Assembly (NCBI RefSeq): GCF_020740795.1
Contig: NC_067284.1
Coordinates: 100,431,440 to 100,495,439 of the forward strand
Direction: 5' to 3'
Length of the DNA: 64,000 nt
Source of the DNA: Apus apus
Lineage: Eukaryota > Chordata > Aves > Apodiformes > Apodidae
The notes beneath the pieces were generated by a model, which ran no database searches, was not told the DNA's origin, and saw nothing but the letters and a program-made list of their open reading frames with translations. The position numbers were made by a program, and so were the translations under genes. Below, piece after piece: positions 1 to 11,711 of this stretch (within the stretch, counting starts at the first letter, position 1; every line of letters starts with the position of its first letter).

Positions 1-91
1 AGGGCGGGCGGCAGGAGCCGCTCTGGCTGCCCCCGGCACCCCCGGCCTTGCCGGCTCTCACGCGGCGCGGCCCTCAGCACCACCAGCTGCG

Positions 92-104
92 GCCTCCATC
101 TTGG
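92..104 (-). promoter_or_regulatory. YY1-type initiator motif
   Basis: Minus-strand CCAAGATGGAGGC resembles the AAGATGGCGGC element found just inside the first exon of many housekeeping genes. Its ATG opens only 13 codons before a stop, so it is better read as a regulatory element than as a start codon. Confidence 0.4.
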
Positions 105-373
105 GATAAACCAGTGGCCAAGGCGGACGGGGGGGATCTACAGGCTGCCACTCCGGACAGCTTGTTGTTTTCCTCAGTAACAGCAACGAAGAGAGTTTTC
201 TCAGACTCGAATGTCATTTTAACAAAAGAGAGGCTCAGACAATGCAAGCGGGCTGCCTTCTCCCGTCCTCCACAGGCGTATTTTCCTTCTTCTCCCCCGA
301 AGTTAGGAGACAATGGTTCCGCCCGCCAGCGGCCCGCAAGGGCAGAACGCGTTGCCGCGCGACAAAGGGCAGG

Positions 374-383
374 GCGCATGCGC
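374..383. promoter_or_regulatory. NRF1-type palindrome
   Basis: Exact GCGCATGCGC in the core of the CpG island. This is the consensus NRF1 binding palindrome, typical of bidirectional or housekeeping CpG promoters. The match is seen; its use is inferred. Confidence 0.5.
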
Positions 384-696
384 AGTGGCCGGCCCGGCGC
401 GCGGGCGGCCGTTGGGGCGGCCGTTGGGCGCGGGGGGCTCCGGGGGGCGCTGGTCGGGCTGGACCCCCCGTGTCCCGGGGAGCCGCGCCGGGCTTCGTGC
501 GGGCTGAGGTGCTGGGCAGGCGGGATGGAGCGCAGCCCGGGGCGCGGCGGAGGCGGAGGTGGAGGTGGTGGGGCGAGAGGGTGGGAGGAGAAAAGCGTGT
601 CTGAGTTTGCAGCCGCCTGCGGCCCCGCCAGCCCTGCCAGTCGTTTGCCTTGCCGCACTAAGTGCTCCCGTGCTGCGATAAAATGCGATAAACTTG

Positions 697-705
697 TATA
701 AAAAG
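697..705 (+). promoter_or_regulatory. TATA-like box at the island edge
   Basis: TATAAAAAG on the plus strand at the right shore of the CpG island. It would direct rightward transcription away from the presumed leftward promoter. No convincing gene follows on the plus strand, so this may be chance or a divergent non-coding transcript. Confidence 0.2.
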
Positions 706-720
706 CCCGTGCGAGACGGA

Positions 721-2409
721 AGGCACAACAGTACTGGCCTTCTGGCCTGGCAGGAAGGGTCTCTTCAGGCGGCTTGTGCCCCAGGGGTCCCTGATGCACA
801 GCTTTGCGGATTGGCTCCACACAAGCTCCTATCCCGGCTGAATCTGAAAGCTCAGGTGTAAATATTACCAGTGTTTCCCCAGATACGAGTTCTCCTCTCT
901 TGTGAGAGTGCACTCCAGGTGTATGTCATACCTGTGGCACGTCGCGTGCCTGTGCACAATCCCACAGATGGGTACGTTCCTTGCTAAGGAAAACAGTTCA
1001 GTATTTTAGGGATATGATGTAAAGCCATTTTGTTACACTTCAAAAGGGAAGTGTAAAACACAGAAGGGAGCAGTTTCTTCCATACAGACAATTAGAACAA
1101 CTGTGGAAAGGTAGGAAAATTTAAAAAGAGTTATACACTTGTGTGTACGTGCACACAGCTAAATATATATACATATGTATATCTTAAAATACTAGCTTTA
1201 AAAGTTTTAGGGTGAATTTCCTTATTTTTCAGTAGGTGTCACTAAAGCTCCAAAAGTGTCGGAGTAACTCCTCTGGTTATTGTTTTGTGAAGTCTTGCAG
1301 CTTTACCATCAAGTTCCATCACATCGCTCTCATGGAAGTGCACAAACTGTGATCTGCCCATCAGTTGGAATTACTCCTGTAGTCAGGGTGCAAATTAGCC
1401 CTGTGTATATCTGTGCAAAGGCTAGACCTTCCTTTCTGCTTGCTGTCTGAAGGTATCTCATTGCTGTCAGCCATCTGAAGGTTGCAGTGCACACCCCGTG
1501 GAGCCTTGACTACATGCTCTGAATGATTTTTTTCAGGACTGCACCTAACAGGAGCAATTCCCTTCCTGTAGTATGTCTACTGCAAACCTAGCGACCGGTG
1601 GGATAGCTGAGCTCGCTTTTCACAAGGTAGCTTTAATACTAAGAGCAGAATAACTCAACTGTTAAAAATACAGTGCTTTGCATTTATCTGTGGGGTAACA
1701 AAGTAGATTAGATTACTCCTTATTGCTTCCAGGTTCCCGAGGTAGCTCTGGCATCCCTACAAGTGCAAAATACTTGTATGTAGACTTGATAATAGGCTTA
1801 CACTGGGTGACCCCCTGTGCCTGGTGATCTGCTATCTAGTGGTGGCTGTACTGTTCTCCCACATACCCCAAATCTGGTCTAGAGTATCGTCAGTATGGAA
1901 GTGGGAAAAAGTAGCTTTTGCTCTCAGCTGTATTGCTAATAATCTGTGATAACAGGTTATCAAGCCCTCCTTCCTGTCGGCTTCTCTCGGAGGTGTCCTT
2001 GCATATTTGACTGGAAGAGGCATGAGCACAAGGATTCCTACTACCAAGCAGTACCCTGCCTCAGAGCACTGCAGCTCTGCCACAGAAACACACGTTCTCC
2101 AAGGCCCACTGTTTAAGGTACAGTGGGGTCTACAAAGCACAGCATTCTGTTTGAGCAGTTGCTGGGAAGGGATGCAAACCTATTAGCTCTTGAGTGTACA
2201 GCCATGAGGTCAGCAGCAATCTCCTAGATTGGCAGTGTGGTTGTATATGGAGTTCCACTTTTCTTCTAGGGAAAAAGAGTAAAACTCTTTAAGAGATGTG
2301 TAAACCACTGCAGGCAGTTAGCATGTGCCATCTCCACACCCTTCCCATCCCTACTCACACAGTTAGATGCCCAAACAAGCCATTTGTTTCAAATCACACC
2401 AGCGAAAAT
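721..2409. other. Intergenic stretch without recognised features
   Basis: Between the CpG island and the presumed distal end of the PHACTR2 mRNA I see no exon, RNA gene or recognisable repeat. CpG content falls off sharply after 720. A short alternating AT/GT patch occurs at about 1160-1185. The 102-codon minus-strand frame at 1832-2140 has no family resemblance and is probably chance. Confidence 0.6.
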
Positions 2410-2428
2410 AGTTGTCCAAAACACAGTA

Positions 2429-2434
2429 TTTAAT
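2429..2434 (-). terminator. Candidate distal poly(A) signal (ATTAAA)
   Basis: ATTAAA on the minus strand, with a GT-rich stretch (TGTGTTTTGG) about 5-15 nt further along. This hexamer is the commonest variant signal in vertebrates. AATAAA copies also occur at 6532-6537, 6161-6166, 4805-4810 and 4132-4137 and could serve shorter mRNAs. Confidence 0.3.
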
Positions 2435-5053
2435 TCCAAAATTTATACAAGTTTACAAACCAATATACCACCACGCAAAGTAGTGAAAGGAAGATATGTT
2501 CGGCAACATTTACTATAGTAATGTTCAAATATGGTAAAATTTGACAGAGTATTGCAAGACTTTTTAATATAAAGAATTAATGATTGAACAAGGAGATACA
2601 GAGAATACCATTACTTTCTTTGTCTCTATCCAATGCAATATTTAGCTTCTAGAAAATAATGAAATACTGGTGAAATGCTGTATCTAGGTAGTAAGAGCTC
2701 TATTTCCATTAAAATCCTGAAACGAGATGGGAAAACTGACAAAGTGAAACAAGACCTTATGAATCATTAAAATTAATAAATAGAAACCTGTCAAAACATT
2801 ACAGTGTAATATGTTATTTTTACTCCACCTCTCCCTTTATATAGTTACACTTTCTTAAGTTTTTGTTTGGTTGTTTTTTTTTCCAGATGTCTGTTAAATA
2901 GAAGCTTTAAGCTGTACTGAGGAATTTATCTTTTTATATATTAAAAAAAAAAATTGATACCCAAAAGATTTCAATATCAACCTAATAAGAACTTTCAGAA
3001 TTGCTTTTTTATTTTTTCATCCAAAGCTAGGTCCCAGCACTGACTATTGCACTGGGCTTTGTACAGTAAGAATAAAGATAGCAACAATAACAGAGCTAAA
3101 TGTTGGCACTCCTAAAGGCAGGAGGGAAGTCCATTCTGGTTTTCACCCTGAGTATGTCTTTGTTTTAGTTTACAGCAGTGACACAGGTCCTGTACCTTGA
3201 AATACAAATAAGGACAGATGACATGAAAGCGCTAAAAGATGCAGTTCTGCTAAACCTGTTAATTTAATGCAAATGTAGACTTTTCGTGTGGCTTAGTTTA
3301 CCGTGCAGTCATTAACAGATACTAAGACATGGGCTCATGTTCTAGTCTCTAGGTAGCAGGGCAGCAGAGCTCAGCCAGACCTGTCCTGCTGCTCTCCCTG
3401 CCCTGCCTTGGACCCTCTGCCACCTGCAGCCAGCGCGGGGGTTCAGCTGATTCCCAGGCTGCCAGGCTAGATACACGTTTTGAGTCTGTGCTGGCTGGAT
3501 CTTCCATTTTATGATGATACAAAATTGTGGCTCAGACCATGTTTACACTCAGGTTAAGTCACAGCTATTTGGAAACAAATTCTCTGACATAGCTGTAGTG
3601 TTACTACAGATCTGGGTTTGAAGCATCTCTGCTGAAAACAAAGCACTGAGCACGAAGGGTCTGATTTCTGTAGTATCAGGGACATGTTCATCACTTTGTT
3701 TCATAGCTTTCTTTTGGTTTTCAAGGAAAAAAAAAAAAAGGCCATCTGATACATTTTTTACATGCCAACACTGAGGTTGTGGGGCTTCTCTAAGAGCTGC
3801 TTTCTGTGGCCAAAGCAGGTGGGGCTGCCCTGCCCCACACCACATCAGAGGTCAGTGAAGTCCACCACAGCAAAGGACAGGTACAACTGTGAGTAAATGC
3901 TAAACCCAACAACTAAATACAACCTTGTAGACCTACAAATAGCTGTGAATGCTTTCAGTGATTTTCAAGAGACACTGCTCCGGGTCCTACCTTGTTTCAA
4001 ATCACTGCTTAGAATGGTATTTAGCTTAAATAAATGTTAGCATTTCACTTGAATTATTTTAATTTTATTTTTTTTTTGTACTTGTTGATTCAACATGTGC
4101 CTCAAATCAAGGAAATTCAGACAGGCTATTTTTTATTTGAAACAACTGATTTCAGTTATAAGTTTTAATATATATTACCTGAAAGAAAAGAGAGATGAGA
4201 GACATTCAAGAACCATTTCCATTTGTTATGTGAAGAAGAAATTAGGATTTGATTAAGCATTCATTCTCCTGCACCCACAGCATCATGCTGTGATGTGTGA
4301 TCCTACTGATAAATGTGATATATGAGGTCATTTCAGAAACCACCACTTCAAGCTACTAATTTTCTCTCTGTGGAGATGTAGACATCTGAGTTCAATCCGA
4401 CTCCATGGAACACAGCTATGTGTGTAATGTTTGTCATATGTTGTGCATGACATTTAAATGATTCGTCCAACTTGATAAAAAATAAACACATCAATCCCTT
4501 TTAGCCAGCTGGACTGTACTATGTGTTGCATGGAACATGTTATTTTTTCTTTGCCATTTTTACAAATTTTAATTTTTTTTTCCTCAAGGATTACTCACTC
4601 ACGAGTTTCTCAGAGCTTATCCTAATTTTTCCCTTCTAACAGGCATGCACAAACATGACATATTGTTTCCAACAACTTGAAGATGTGTCAAATCATCAAT
4701 AGGGAGGACTAGGAGATACAGCAGAAACCGACTTCAGCCAGCTCAATCAGGTAAAGCAAACTTGCTTCACTGCACATGATGACACACCAAAATCTTGTTA
4801 ATGTTTTATTCCACGGATAATGCTTTACAGCTATTGTTTTTCTGCCAGTTGATATGTAGAATATAAAAATTATATACACAATTCCAACTCTGTGTGTGGG
4901 TACAATATATAATGGAAAGTTTATAGTCCTAATCCTGCAAGTATACTGCATTTTTACAGAAGTTCCATTAAAGGCAACTCTTTTTGTCCTGTTACATACA
5001 TTTGATTAAGTAGGTTGCTGAATTGTGGGCCAAGAACACATTGCCCCAGAGAA

Positions 5054-5277
5054 GGTTGAGATTGGCTATTAGGAAAAATTTCTTTACTGAAAGAGCGGTC
5101 AGCCATTGGAATAGGCTGCTCTGGGAAGTGGTGGAGTCACCATCCCTGGAGGTGTTCAAAAAATGAGTGGACGTAGCACTTCAGGACACAGTTTAGTCGG
5201 CATGGTGGTGTTGGGTTGACGGTTGGACTTGGATGATCCTAGGGGTCTTTTCCAACCTTAATGATTCTATGATTCTA
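5054..5277 (+). mobile_element. CR1 LINE 3' fragment
   Basis: A 5'-truncated CR1 retrotransposon tail. It contains the conserved tracts GGAATAGGCTGCTCTGGGAA, CATCCCTGGAGGTGTTCAA and GGATGATCCTAGGGGTC, and it ends with the diagnostic repeat GATTCTATGATTCT (5263-5276). The coding frame is broken and short. It lies inside the presumed PHACTR2 3' UTR, antisense to that gene. Confidence 0.92.
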
Positions 5278-6531
5278 ATAAGAAATTACATAAGAAATCA
5301 GAGATTAGCTCAACATCTCTATCCAGGCTAGTACTCTGCCTCCCAGGAGGAGGACAGGGAAAGCCTAAGTGATATTTCACCTACATATCCTCAAGTTTTA
5401 CGGCAAAGCACAGCTTGAGGAAGTTTGAGACAGAAGTTGTATCCTCATCTTTGTGTTTTAATTCTTAAAACGAGAAGGTGGCACATGTCTTTCTACCCAT
5501 GTTCCAGGCCTAGTATAGAAGAATGTCTTCTTGCAAAGTCAATTAATTTCCTTCATTCTATGAGTTTAACAAATTTTAGTTTGCTTGTGTAACCAGTATG
5601 TACCCTGGCACGGTAGTGGAACTACTGTCTTACATAAAGTTTACATAGTCTGATTTTACCTTTTTCCAAGATATTCTGACTATGCAACAGCAATCTTTCT
5701 GCCTGTAGTATCTTGGCTGCTTTCAAACATTTGAAAGTGATTAAGGCAACACTGACATATGCTTAATTGGTGTTTTACACTTCAAAGTCAACATAGCAGG
5801 CCTTTATAGGAGTTTGGACACACATTTCTAAATTTGGCACTAACAAAAAGTTTAAGCAGAAGAAGTGCTAGTGTAAGCTTTTAAGTTTATGCTTCCAATT
5901 CCAAAAATAAAAATTAAGATTCTATCAGAATTGCTGACAAACTTTAACTCTAATGGCCTGATCACTCCTGTATTTAGTGCCAGAGAATACATTTTCACTG
6001 CTTCCTTGATGTCAAAGTGCTGTTTCTATATTTATAAAATGATGGGCCTCACGGAAGCTAAGCTGTTTTCTGTAAATGGAATCCTAATGCCTCTTATTGA
6101 TTCCATTAAAAAAGGAAGGTGCTGCTTCCTTTTCTTTGTTACAAGCATGCAGATGGCTATTTTATTTGGTTGTTGATATTTTGGGGTCTGTATGTCATTG
6201 GATTTTATAAAATGTAAGTGATCCTGATGGTCATATAAATCTATATTTTTTTTTAAATGGTTTGTCAACATATTTAATAATAATAGATGGCCAGCTGTTG
6301 GAAAACACTCCTGTTATTACAAGTGCTCTTTACTAAAATAATCCACCCCATTTATGCAAACCTGGTCTTCTTCTAAATATCAGTAAAGAGGGAGATCTAA
6401 TTTTAACAACCAAATTGCATTCCTGCCTTTAGGCTGACATCTAAACCAACAACCTTCAATTTCTTAAACTAAAAACATTCCACAAGAATCTACTGCAGGT
6501 TTTGAGGTAAAAATCACATCTACACAGACCT

Positions 6532-6537
6532 TTTATT
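6532..6537 (-). terminator. Candidate proximal poly(A) signal (AATAAA)
   Basis: Canonical AATAAA on the minus strand, 1.5 kb past the PHACTR2 stop codon. It is the first canonical hexamer I noticed after the stop. Whether it is used is unknown, since such hexamers are frequent by chance in AT-rich sequence. Confidence 0.25.
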
Positions 6538-8039
6538 GCCTGAAAAAGAAATACTTACACTTCATAATTAAAAAATAAACAGGGCTCATAAAAGACAAAA
6601 ATAAATTGTAATATGTACACACATTAGAGAGGATAAATAGCAAATATATTTTAATACTGCATTAAATGTATGCCTATGTGAATTCCAGACCCCCCCAAAA
6701 TGCTGTGTACATTAATTCAAAGGATAAATAAGTGCTAATATAAGACAGAGAATTTCTTAGTGTAAACAACGCCCCTGGCTTTTTAGTAGGCCTTTGGGCC
6801 AACTCAGAAAACCATGTATTGCCTTTCACACTCCATACCACTTAATTTTAATAGCACTGTATTCACATATACTATTTCAAGATAGTATAAAAATTTATCA
6901 ATCTAAGAAGCATTCTTCACACTCAACTAAAACAGGGTTTTTCTGTTCAGTTTTACAAGACCACTGGCTGAAGGCATCCTGATTCATCTGGGAGTTCTTC
7001 CTTCAAAGCAGTGCAAGAGTCCTCAAACTTAAAACCTCACATTCATAATCACTGCTGAAGCTGACTAGTAGAGACTTTTGTGCCCAATTTCAATTCTGGT
7101 TTTGGATCCACACCAGCATGATGTCGAAGTTGTTACCACTGCCTGCCATAGGTAAGAAAGATCCCTCTGCTTTGAATGGCAAGTGACAGGCAGCAAGGAG
7201 TGTTTCTAAACATGAAGCATTTAATTGCATTCATAGTGTCATGTGTTATTCGTCCTTTGAATCCTGTTTATGTATTTCTGAAGATCCAGAGTATGTCAAC
7301 ATTAAAAACCAAAAAATGTATTACTTGTTCTGTGTGAATGTTCAATGTACTTCTTGAAGCATGCGCGTTGGGATTTTAAAAAAGACAGCAGAGTTATACT
7401 AGGACTGATTTCTGGCAACTGTATTTACTGGCACCAGAGAAAATTACAGTTCTTCACTAAAGTACTGATGACATGAGGACTTGTGGCTTGCTGTCTTTCT
7501 AAGACAGGCTGCGGCCACTAAAAAAAATACATGCACAGTTGCTCACACTCTCAGTATTTAAAAAAATAATTCCTCACACTGGCCACGTGCATCATTAATC
7601 AGTCCCATCCATTCCATCTTTCAACATGGACTGACAAGCGAAGTCTCTACCTCCACAATCTTTGTCATTTTCACACTCCCCGCTCTCAGTTACCCTCAGT
7701 CACAACCCTGTGCAGTCTGGTGAGTTCCTGGTAACAGGCTCTCAAGCGATTGTCTTCAGCTCTTCCTGACCTGTGGAGCTCCACAGAAGTCCACAAACTT
7801 GTCTGTGTGGGCTAGACACAGAACCATGGTCTGTCTTAACGCTGAGAAATGTCATGTAGGTTCTCCTCCTAGACAAATTATTTGTCCATTAATAAAGAAG
7901 AGGGCCACATCCTTCATTAACTTCAGGGTAAGCTGTAGCACACAATCACACTCAGTCAAGTTCCAGTGCAATCTCAGGTCTTCAGGATGCAGTGATTTCC
8001 CCAAAGAAAACTGTTACATGAAATACAGGATGTGGTCAG

Positions 8040-8055
8040 TTATGGACGATGAAAC
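8040..8055 (-). CDS. PHACTR2: PHACTR2 exon L: terminal coding mini-exon (FHRP, stop)
   Basis: Only 16 coding nt: G TTT CAT CGT CCA TAA, completing Arg628 and adding Phe-His-Arg-Pro before the stop. The acceptor is CTCATTTCAG|GTTTC. The FHRP ending is the universal C-terminus of this family, and no other site between 721 and 11634 was noticed with an AG followed by the same codons in the right phase. The exon continues into the 3' UTR. It lies 3.6 kb downstream of exon K. Confidence 0.93.
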
Positions 8056-11000
8056 CTGAAATGAGAAATTATTTAAAAACTTAGAATTATGTTATTTCAG
8101 CTGACAATGACACTGATCCTCATCTTGCTCTCCCAGTTTTTTACTTTTGTTGCCTGAACAGAATTATTCCTTATTTTGCTGTCTGTCTCCACCAGAGAAC
8201 CAAACAGGCTCAGGCACTGCTGTACACCTGTCTGTCCATTCCATTAACCTGTCACTGTGGTCCCTGGCACAGTTGTGATCAGCTCACCTGGGCACGACTG
8301 GGATTAGCACAGACCAACAAGCAGGCTGGGTATATGGGGACATAATTTTTTGGGGGGTGGGGGAGAAGAGGTTAACTACAGGAATTTAAGCTGTCCCAAG
8401 CCTGCTGGCCTCAGGGCTGGAGAACAGTCCCCAGCCTGTTTTGTTTACTGATACAAATCTAGCCACAATTGCATCCACTGTTTGGAGACACTGTTAGCAA
8501 ACCAGAAAAGCTTTGTTACGCCATAAAACTTATTTTTATGTTTTTTAATCTTTCTGCAAAATGAGGCCAACAAAAATTATGGATTTTTTAAGACAAGCAA
8601 CAAATTCTATAGCACTGCAGATGCTTTCTTCCTATTAATAGCAGCCAACTGTGGCACATGAAGGCCCAAATACACCTCACTGTTTTTTTAGACATTTAGG
8701 TAGGGCATGTACCTCACTCCAGATTGCCTGCATGATGGACAGAGAGGTGGGTTGCTCCAAAGGGTGTCACCAGTCTTTTCTAGAATAAGTGAGGAGTCTG
8801 CAGCAATTGAAATTCTAACTCAGCTTAAATAGGATGAATACAAGTAAAAGGGTAAGAAGGGCACCAATATCACAATATCAGATGCTCAATGTATCTCTCA
8901 CTAGACTTCTAAATCTCTCTTTAAATGGCTTAAAAATTTATCTGTCCATGAAGTAGTAAAAGATGCAGCAACTTTAAAAAAGCATTCGTAACAATGCATC
9001 TAACACAGTAGATTGACATAGTTTGACATATTTTCTCTTAACAGTTCCAAAGAAGAGAAAAAAAAATGAGCTACCTATAAGCCCTGTAATGTGGTACAGT
9101 ACAATATAGGGTTGCATTTCTCAGATAAAGGAGGTGTACACATAAGATGACATTCACAAGTATGTAACTCAGCTGCTAAGTGAGGGAACAGTGCTTTGCA
9201 AAAAAGACACAGGGTTTTTGTGTTTGTGTAGAACAACAATGTATTGGACAATGTCTACCATTTCCATTAGAAGGACTTTATAAACATCTACTAATATAAT
9301 CTTCCAAAACTTTCATTTATGTATCTATTTTTAGAAATTCAGTTTCTTGGATTCTGTTATGAAGTAACAGAAGGAATCCATCTAAATTACCAGTAGAAAA
9401 ACAGTCCAACTGACAGTCATTACAGTAAATTATGCACAATGACAATCAGTGTTTTTTTCTTTCCCAAGTTTAATATAAAATTTGAACAAGTCAAAGAGCT
9501 TCTTATATTGAATATGTAATAATATAGGAAACTATGTTTCAAGGCATTTTTCTTTAATAAGCAGCCTCCTTGTTGCCCTAAACCATCACAGAACTTCATG
9601 AATAAACCTTCATTGACCAGCTGCCAATGCAAGTGCATTTTGGTTCATATTATCCCAGTGATCATCCTTGAAAAAATTGAAAGATGAGTAATTAATTCTC
9701 TGGCTAGAGACTTGTCTATGGTTTTCTCCAAACTTTCGTTGCACCAATCCAAACGTAGTGGTGAAGTACATAATTTTTAATGAGCGGTCCCAGAGGAAAC
9801 AGTCTCTTTTTATTTTCAAAGTTGCAATTGACTTAAAACATCTGCATCTAATTCTGCTCTTAATTATTTTTTTCTAGTGTTATTCTGCTGACTTCTGTGC
9901 CTTGGCTCATCAACATGACCAGCGATAAAAAGAGGGTGGAGAGGGAGCAGAGAGCCTGATTTCCCCCAGGTTGTGATCCTTCCAGGACCATACAGCACCA
10001 TTGCCCTTATTTACCACAATTTGGTTGTGCCTATTTTTTAACTTCATTTTCCAAGCCACTCTTACCAAAAAATCCCCAACAAATAACTTTTAAACTGGTA
10101 TATCACTCCACTGGATCCCTGAGATTTTTGGTTCGTTGTTCAAGAATCCAACTGTAATCAGTCTCAACTGTTTTCAATTCATGCAAAAAAGTATCTAATT
10201 CTTTTTGCATGACTCATGCCTATCTGAACTTATATTCCAATGCAGCCCAAAACACATATCAATGTAAGCAGGGGGTTACACTCCATCTCTCTTAGCACAC
10301 AGCCAGATTTCTATTCTTACTCATTTTCCCTCTCTCCTTTAGTATGCCCATTTTTTTAAAGTAGTATTTTTATATATTCTGAAGAAGATATACTACCTAC
10401 TACCTGAGGAGAAAATGACATCAGAAGCCAAATGAACATATACAAGTCCATGCTTGAAAAGGATGTTTTCTAATGTGCAGAATGCAACACTAGATTAAAA
10501 CCTTGTCTCCTGGTTCATCTCCTGGCTTAGGATTGCTTTTTTGAAAACTAATTTATTAATGATATATCTACACTGAAGTGATACTACAGTATTATAAAAA
10601 ATCCATGTTTTGGTGAGAATAAAAATCACTGAAGTTGTGAAAACAAGCATTGAACTAGGAGATGCCAGAAATTCCCAAACACCCATTGTCCTTTGTTAAT
10701 TTTTCTTGTGACACTCTCTTTAATTTGAGCATTCACAGTAACTTGCTCAGATCCTGAGCTCAATGGAAACAGCAGCAAGAAAAAGGAAGGGACCCATTCT
10801 TGGGCAAATGTTTTTAAATTATTTACCTCTGTGGAAGTGAAGGCAATAATGTATGCAATGTTGGCTGATCCTAACAGCAACTTTTCCTTTGCTGGTGGCA
10901 ATTTTCAGCCTTCATGACTTAAAAAAAATATGAACAGATGCCATGGGGATGACAGATCCTCTTGCCCTAGGATAACTCAGCCAAAACTGAAGTCCTGCTA

Positions 11001-11634
11001 AAAACTGAGGACACATCAGAACTCTTTAAATAATGCTTCAGACAATGTCTTGGTGTTATCCAAAGCAGAGAAGGAAACAAATCTAGATGAACACATTAGA
11101 AGTAGCAAACAGGGAATATTAGAAGCTGTCTTGTTCCCCAGAACCTGCTGCCAGGAGCCTGAGTGACCCTTAGGAAGCTCCCCAAAACACTGGTGAGCTT
11201 TTCTGAAGTTCAACACATCATCTAGTTTTCACTTACCAAATGCATCTACAAAATGTATACTTTAATGGGCAAAGGGAGTACTGCCAGAGAAGGAAATCAA
11301 TTTATGTGTTTTTTTTGTGCTTGAGGACTGTTAACTATAGGAAATGCTGAGTTATTTCAAAGGATTATTTTTCAGATTTCAAAAAAAATCCTTTTTCCAT
11401 GGAGCAACTTGATCTGCTGCAGTCTCCTTCACGGCCACGTCAGCTACCAAACTTCAGGGATGGAACCAGCAACACTGTGAATCCCACCAGCATCAGTGGT
11501 GGGATTCAGGCAGGATTCAAGGGGACTCATGGTAGGAATCTATGCAAGGAGTTGTGACACAACTGCAGAGGACTTCCAGAGGGTTGAGGATATACTCATC
11601 TCTCTAACTTATGCAAGACGAGGGATTCACCCAC
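8056..11634 (-). other. PHACTR2: PHACTR2 intron K-L
   Basis: 3.6 kb, GT-AG. No repeat or RNA gene recognised. It contains only chance short frames. A G-rich patch (TTTTTTGGGGGGTGGGGG) occurs near 8347-8364. Confidence 0.85.
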
Positions 11635-11711
11635 CTGGTAAATTGCCGACTTTCCTCATGTACTTCCATTTCTGTGCTTTTAAATTCATTCAGCTCTTTC
11701 CGTATTGCTGC
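11635..11711 (-). CDS. PHACTR2: PHACTR2 exon K: C-terminal PP1-binding helix
   Basis: 77 nt, residues 603-627 plus two bases of codon 628. The acceptor is TTGTTTATTAG|GCAGC and the donor TACCAG|GTGGGTGAA. It encodes [20 protein letters not shown], then SRQFT and the start of Arg628. In the PHACTR1-PP1 complex the equivalent helix remodels the PP1 hydrophobic groove and confers substrate choice. The sequence is essentially invariant in the family, which makes the assignment firm. Confidence 0.96.

Larger units (their letters stand above)
1..720. promoter_or_regulatory. CpG island promoter, probably of the neighbouring gene (LTV1?)
   Basis: GC- and CpG-rich block, densest at 300-560, in an otherwise AT-rich window. 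It contains a perfect GCGCATGCGC (NRF1-type palindrome, 374-383) and two GCCGTTGGG repeats near 408-428. A minus-strand CAAGATGGAGGC (YY1-type, 92-104) is usually placed just downstream of a start site. This fits transcription leftward out of the window. In vertebrates I know LTV1 to lie just downstream of PHACTR2 in the same direction, so its 5' end is the natural candidate. No LTV1 coding start was seen, so the symbol is left empty. Confidence 0.6.
2410..8039 (-). other. PHACTR2: Probable PHACTR2 3' UTR, end uncertain
   Basis: The stretch after the stop codon holds no gene and no exon-like structure on either strand. It is AT-rich with several minus-strand AATAAA hexamers (for example at 6532-6537, 6161-6166 and 4805-4810). 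An ATTAAA at 2429-2434 is followed on the minus strand by a GTGTTTTGG stretch, a plausible distal poly(A) site. Mammalian PHACTR2 has a long 3' UTR, which supports a distal end, but the true cleavage site cannot be decided here. A CR1 fragment lies inside in the opposite orientation. Confidence 0.4.

Noticed and set aside
91..103. Minus-strand ATG in CAAGATGGAGGC as an LTV1 start codon
   Set aside because: The frame stops after 13 codons and does not resemble the LTV1 N-terminus; it fits a YY1-type promoter element better.
48..701. 217-codon plus-strand frame across the CpG island
   Set aside because: Same compositional artefact; Arg/Gly/Ala-rich with a poly-Gly run from a GGA/GGT repeat and no recognisable family.
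74..913. 279-codon minus-strand frame across the CpG island
   Set aside because: Long frames are expected by chance in GC-rich CpG islands. The peptide is low complexity (Pro/Arg/Ala) with no domain and extends into ordinary sequence without splice logic.
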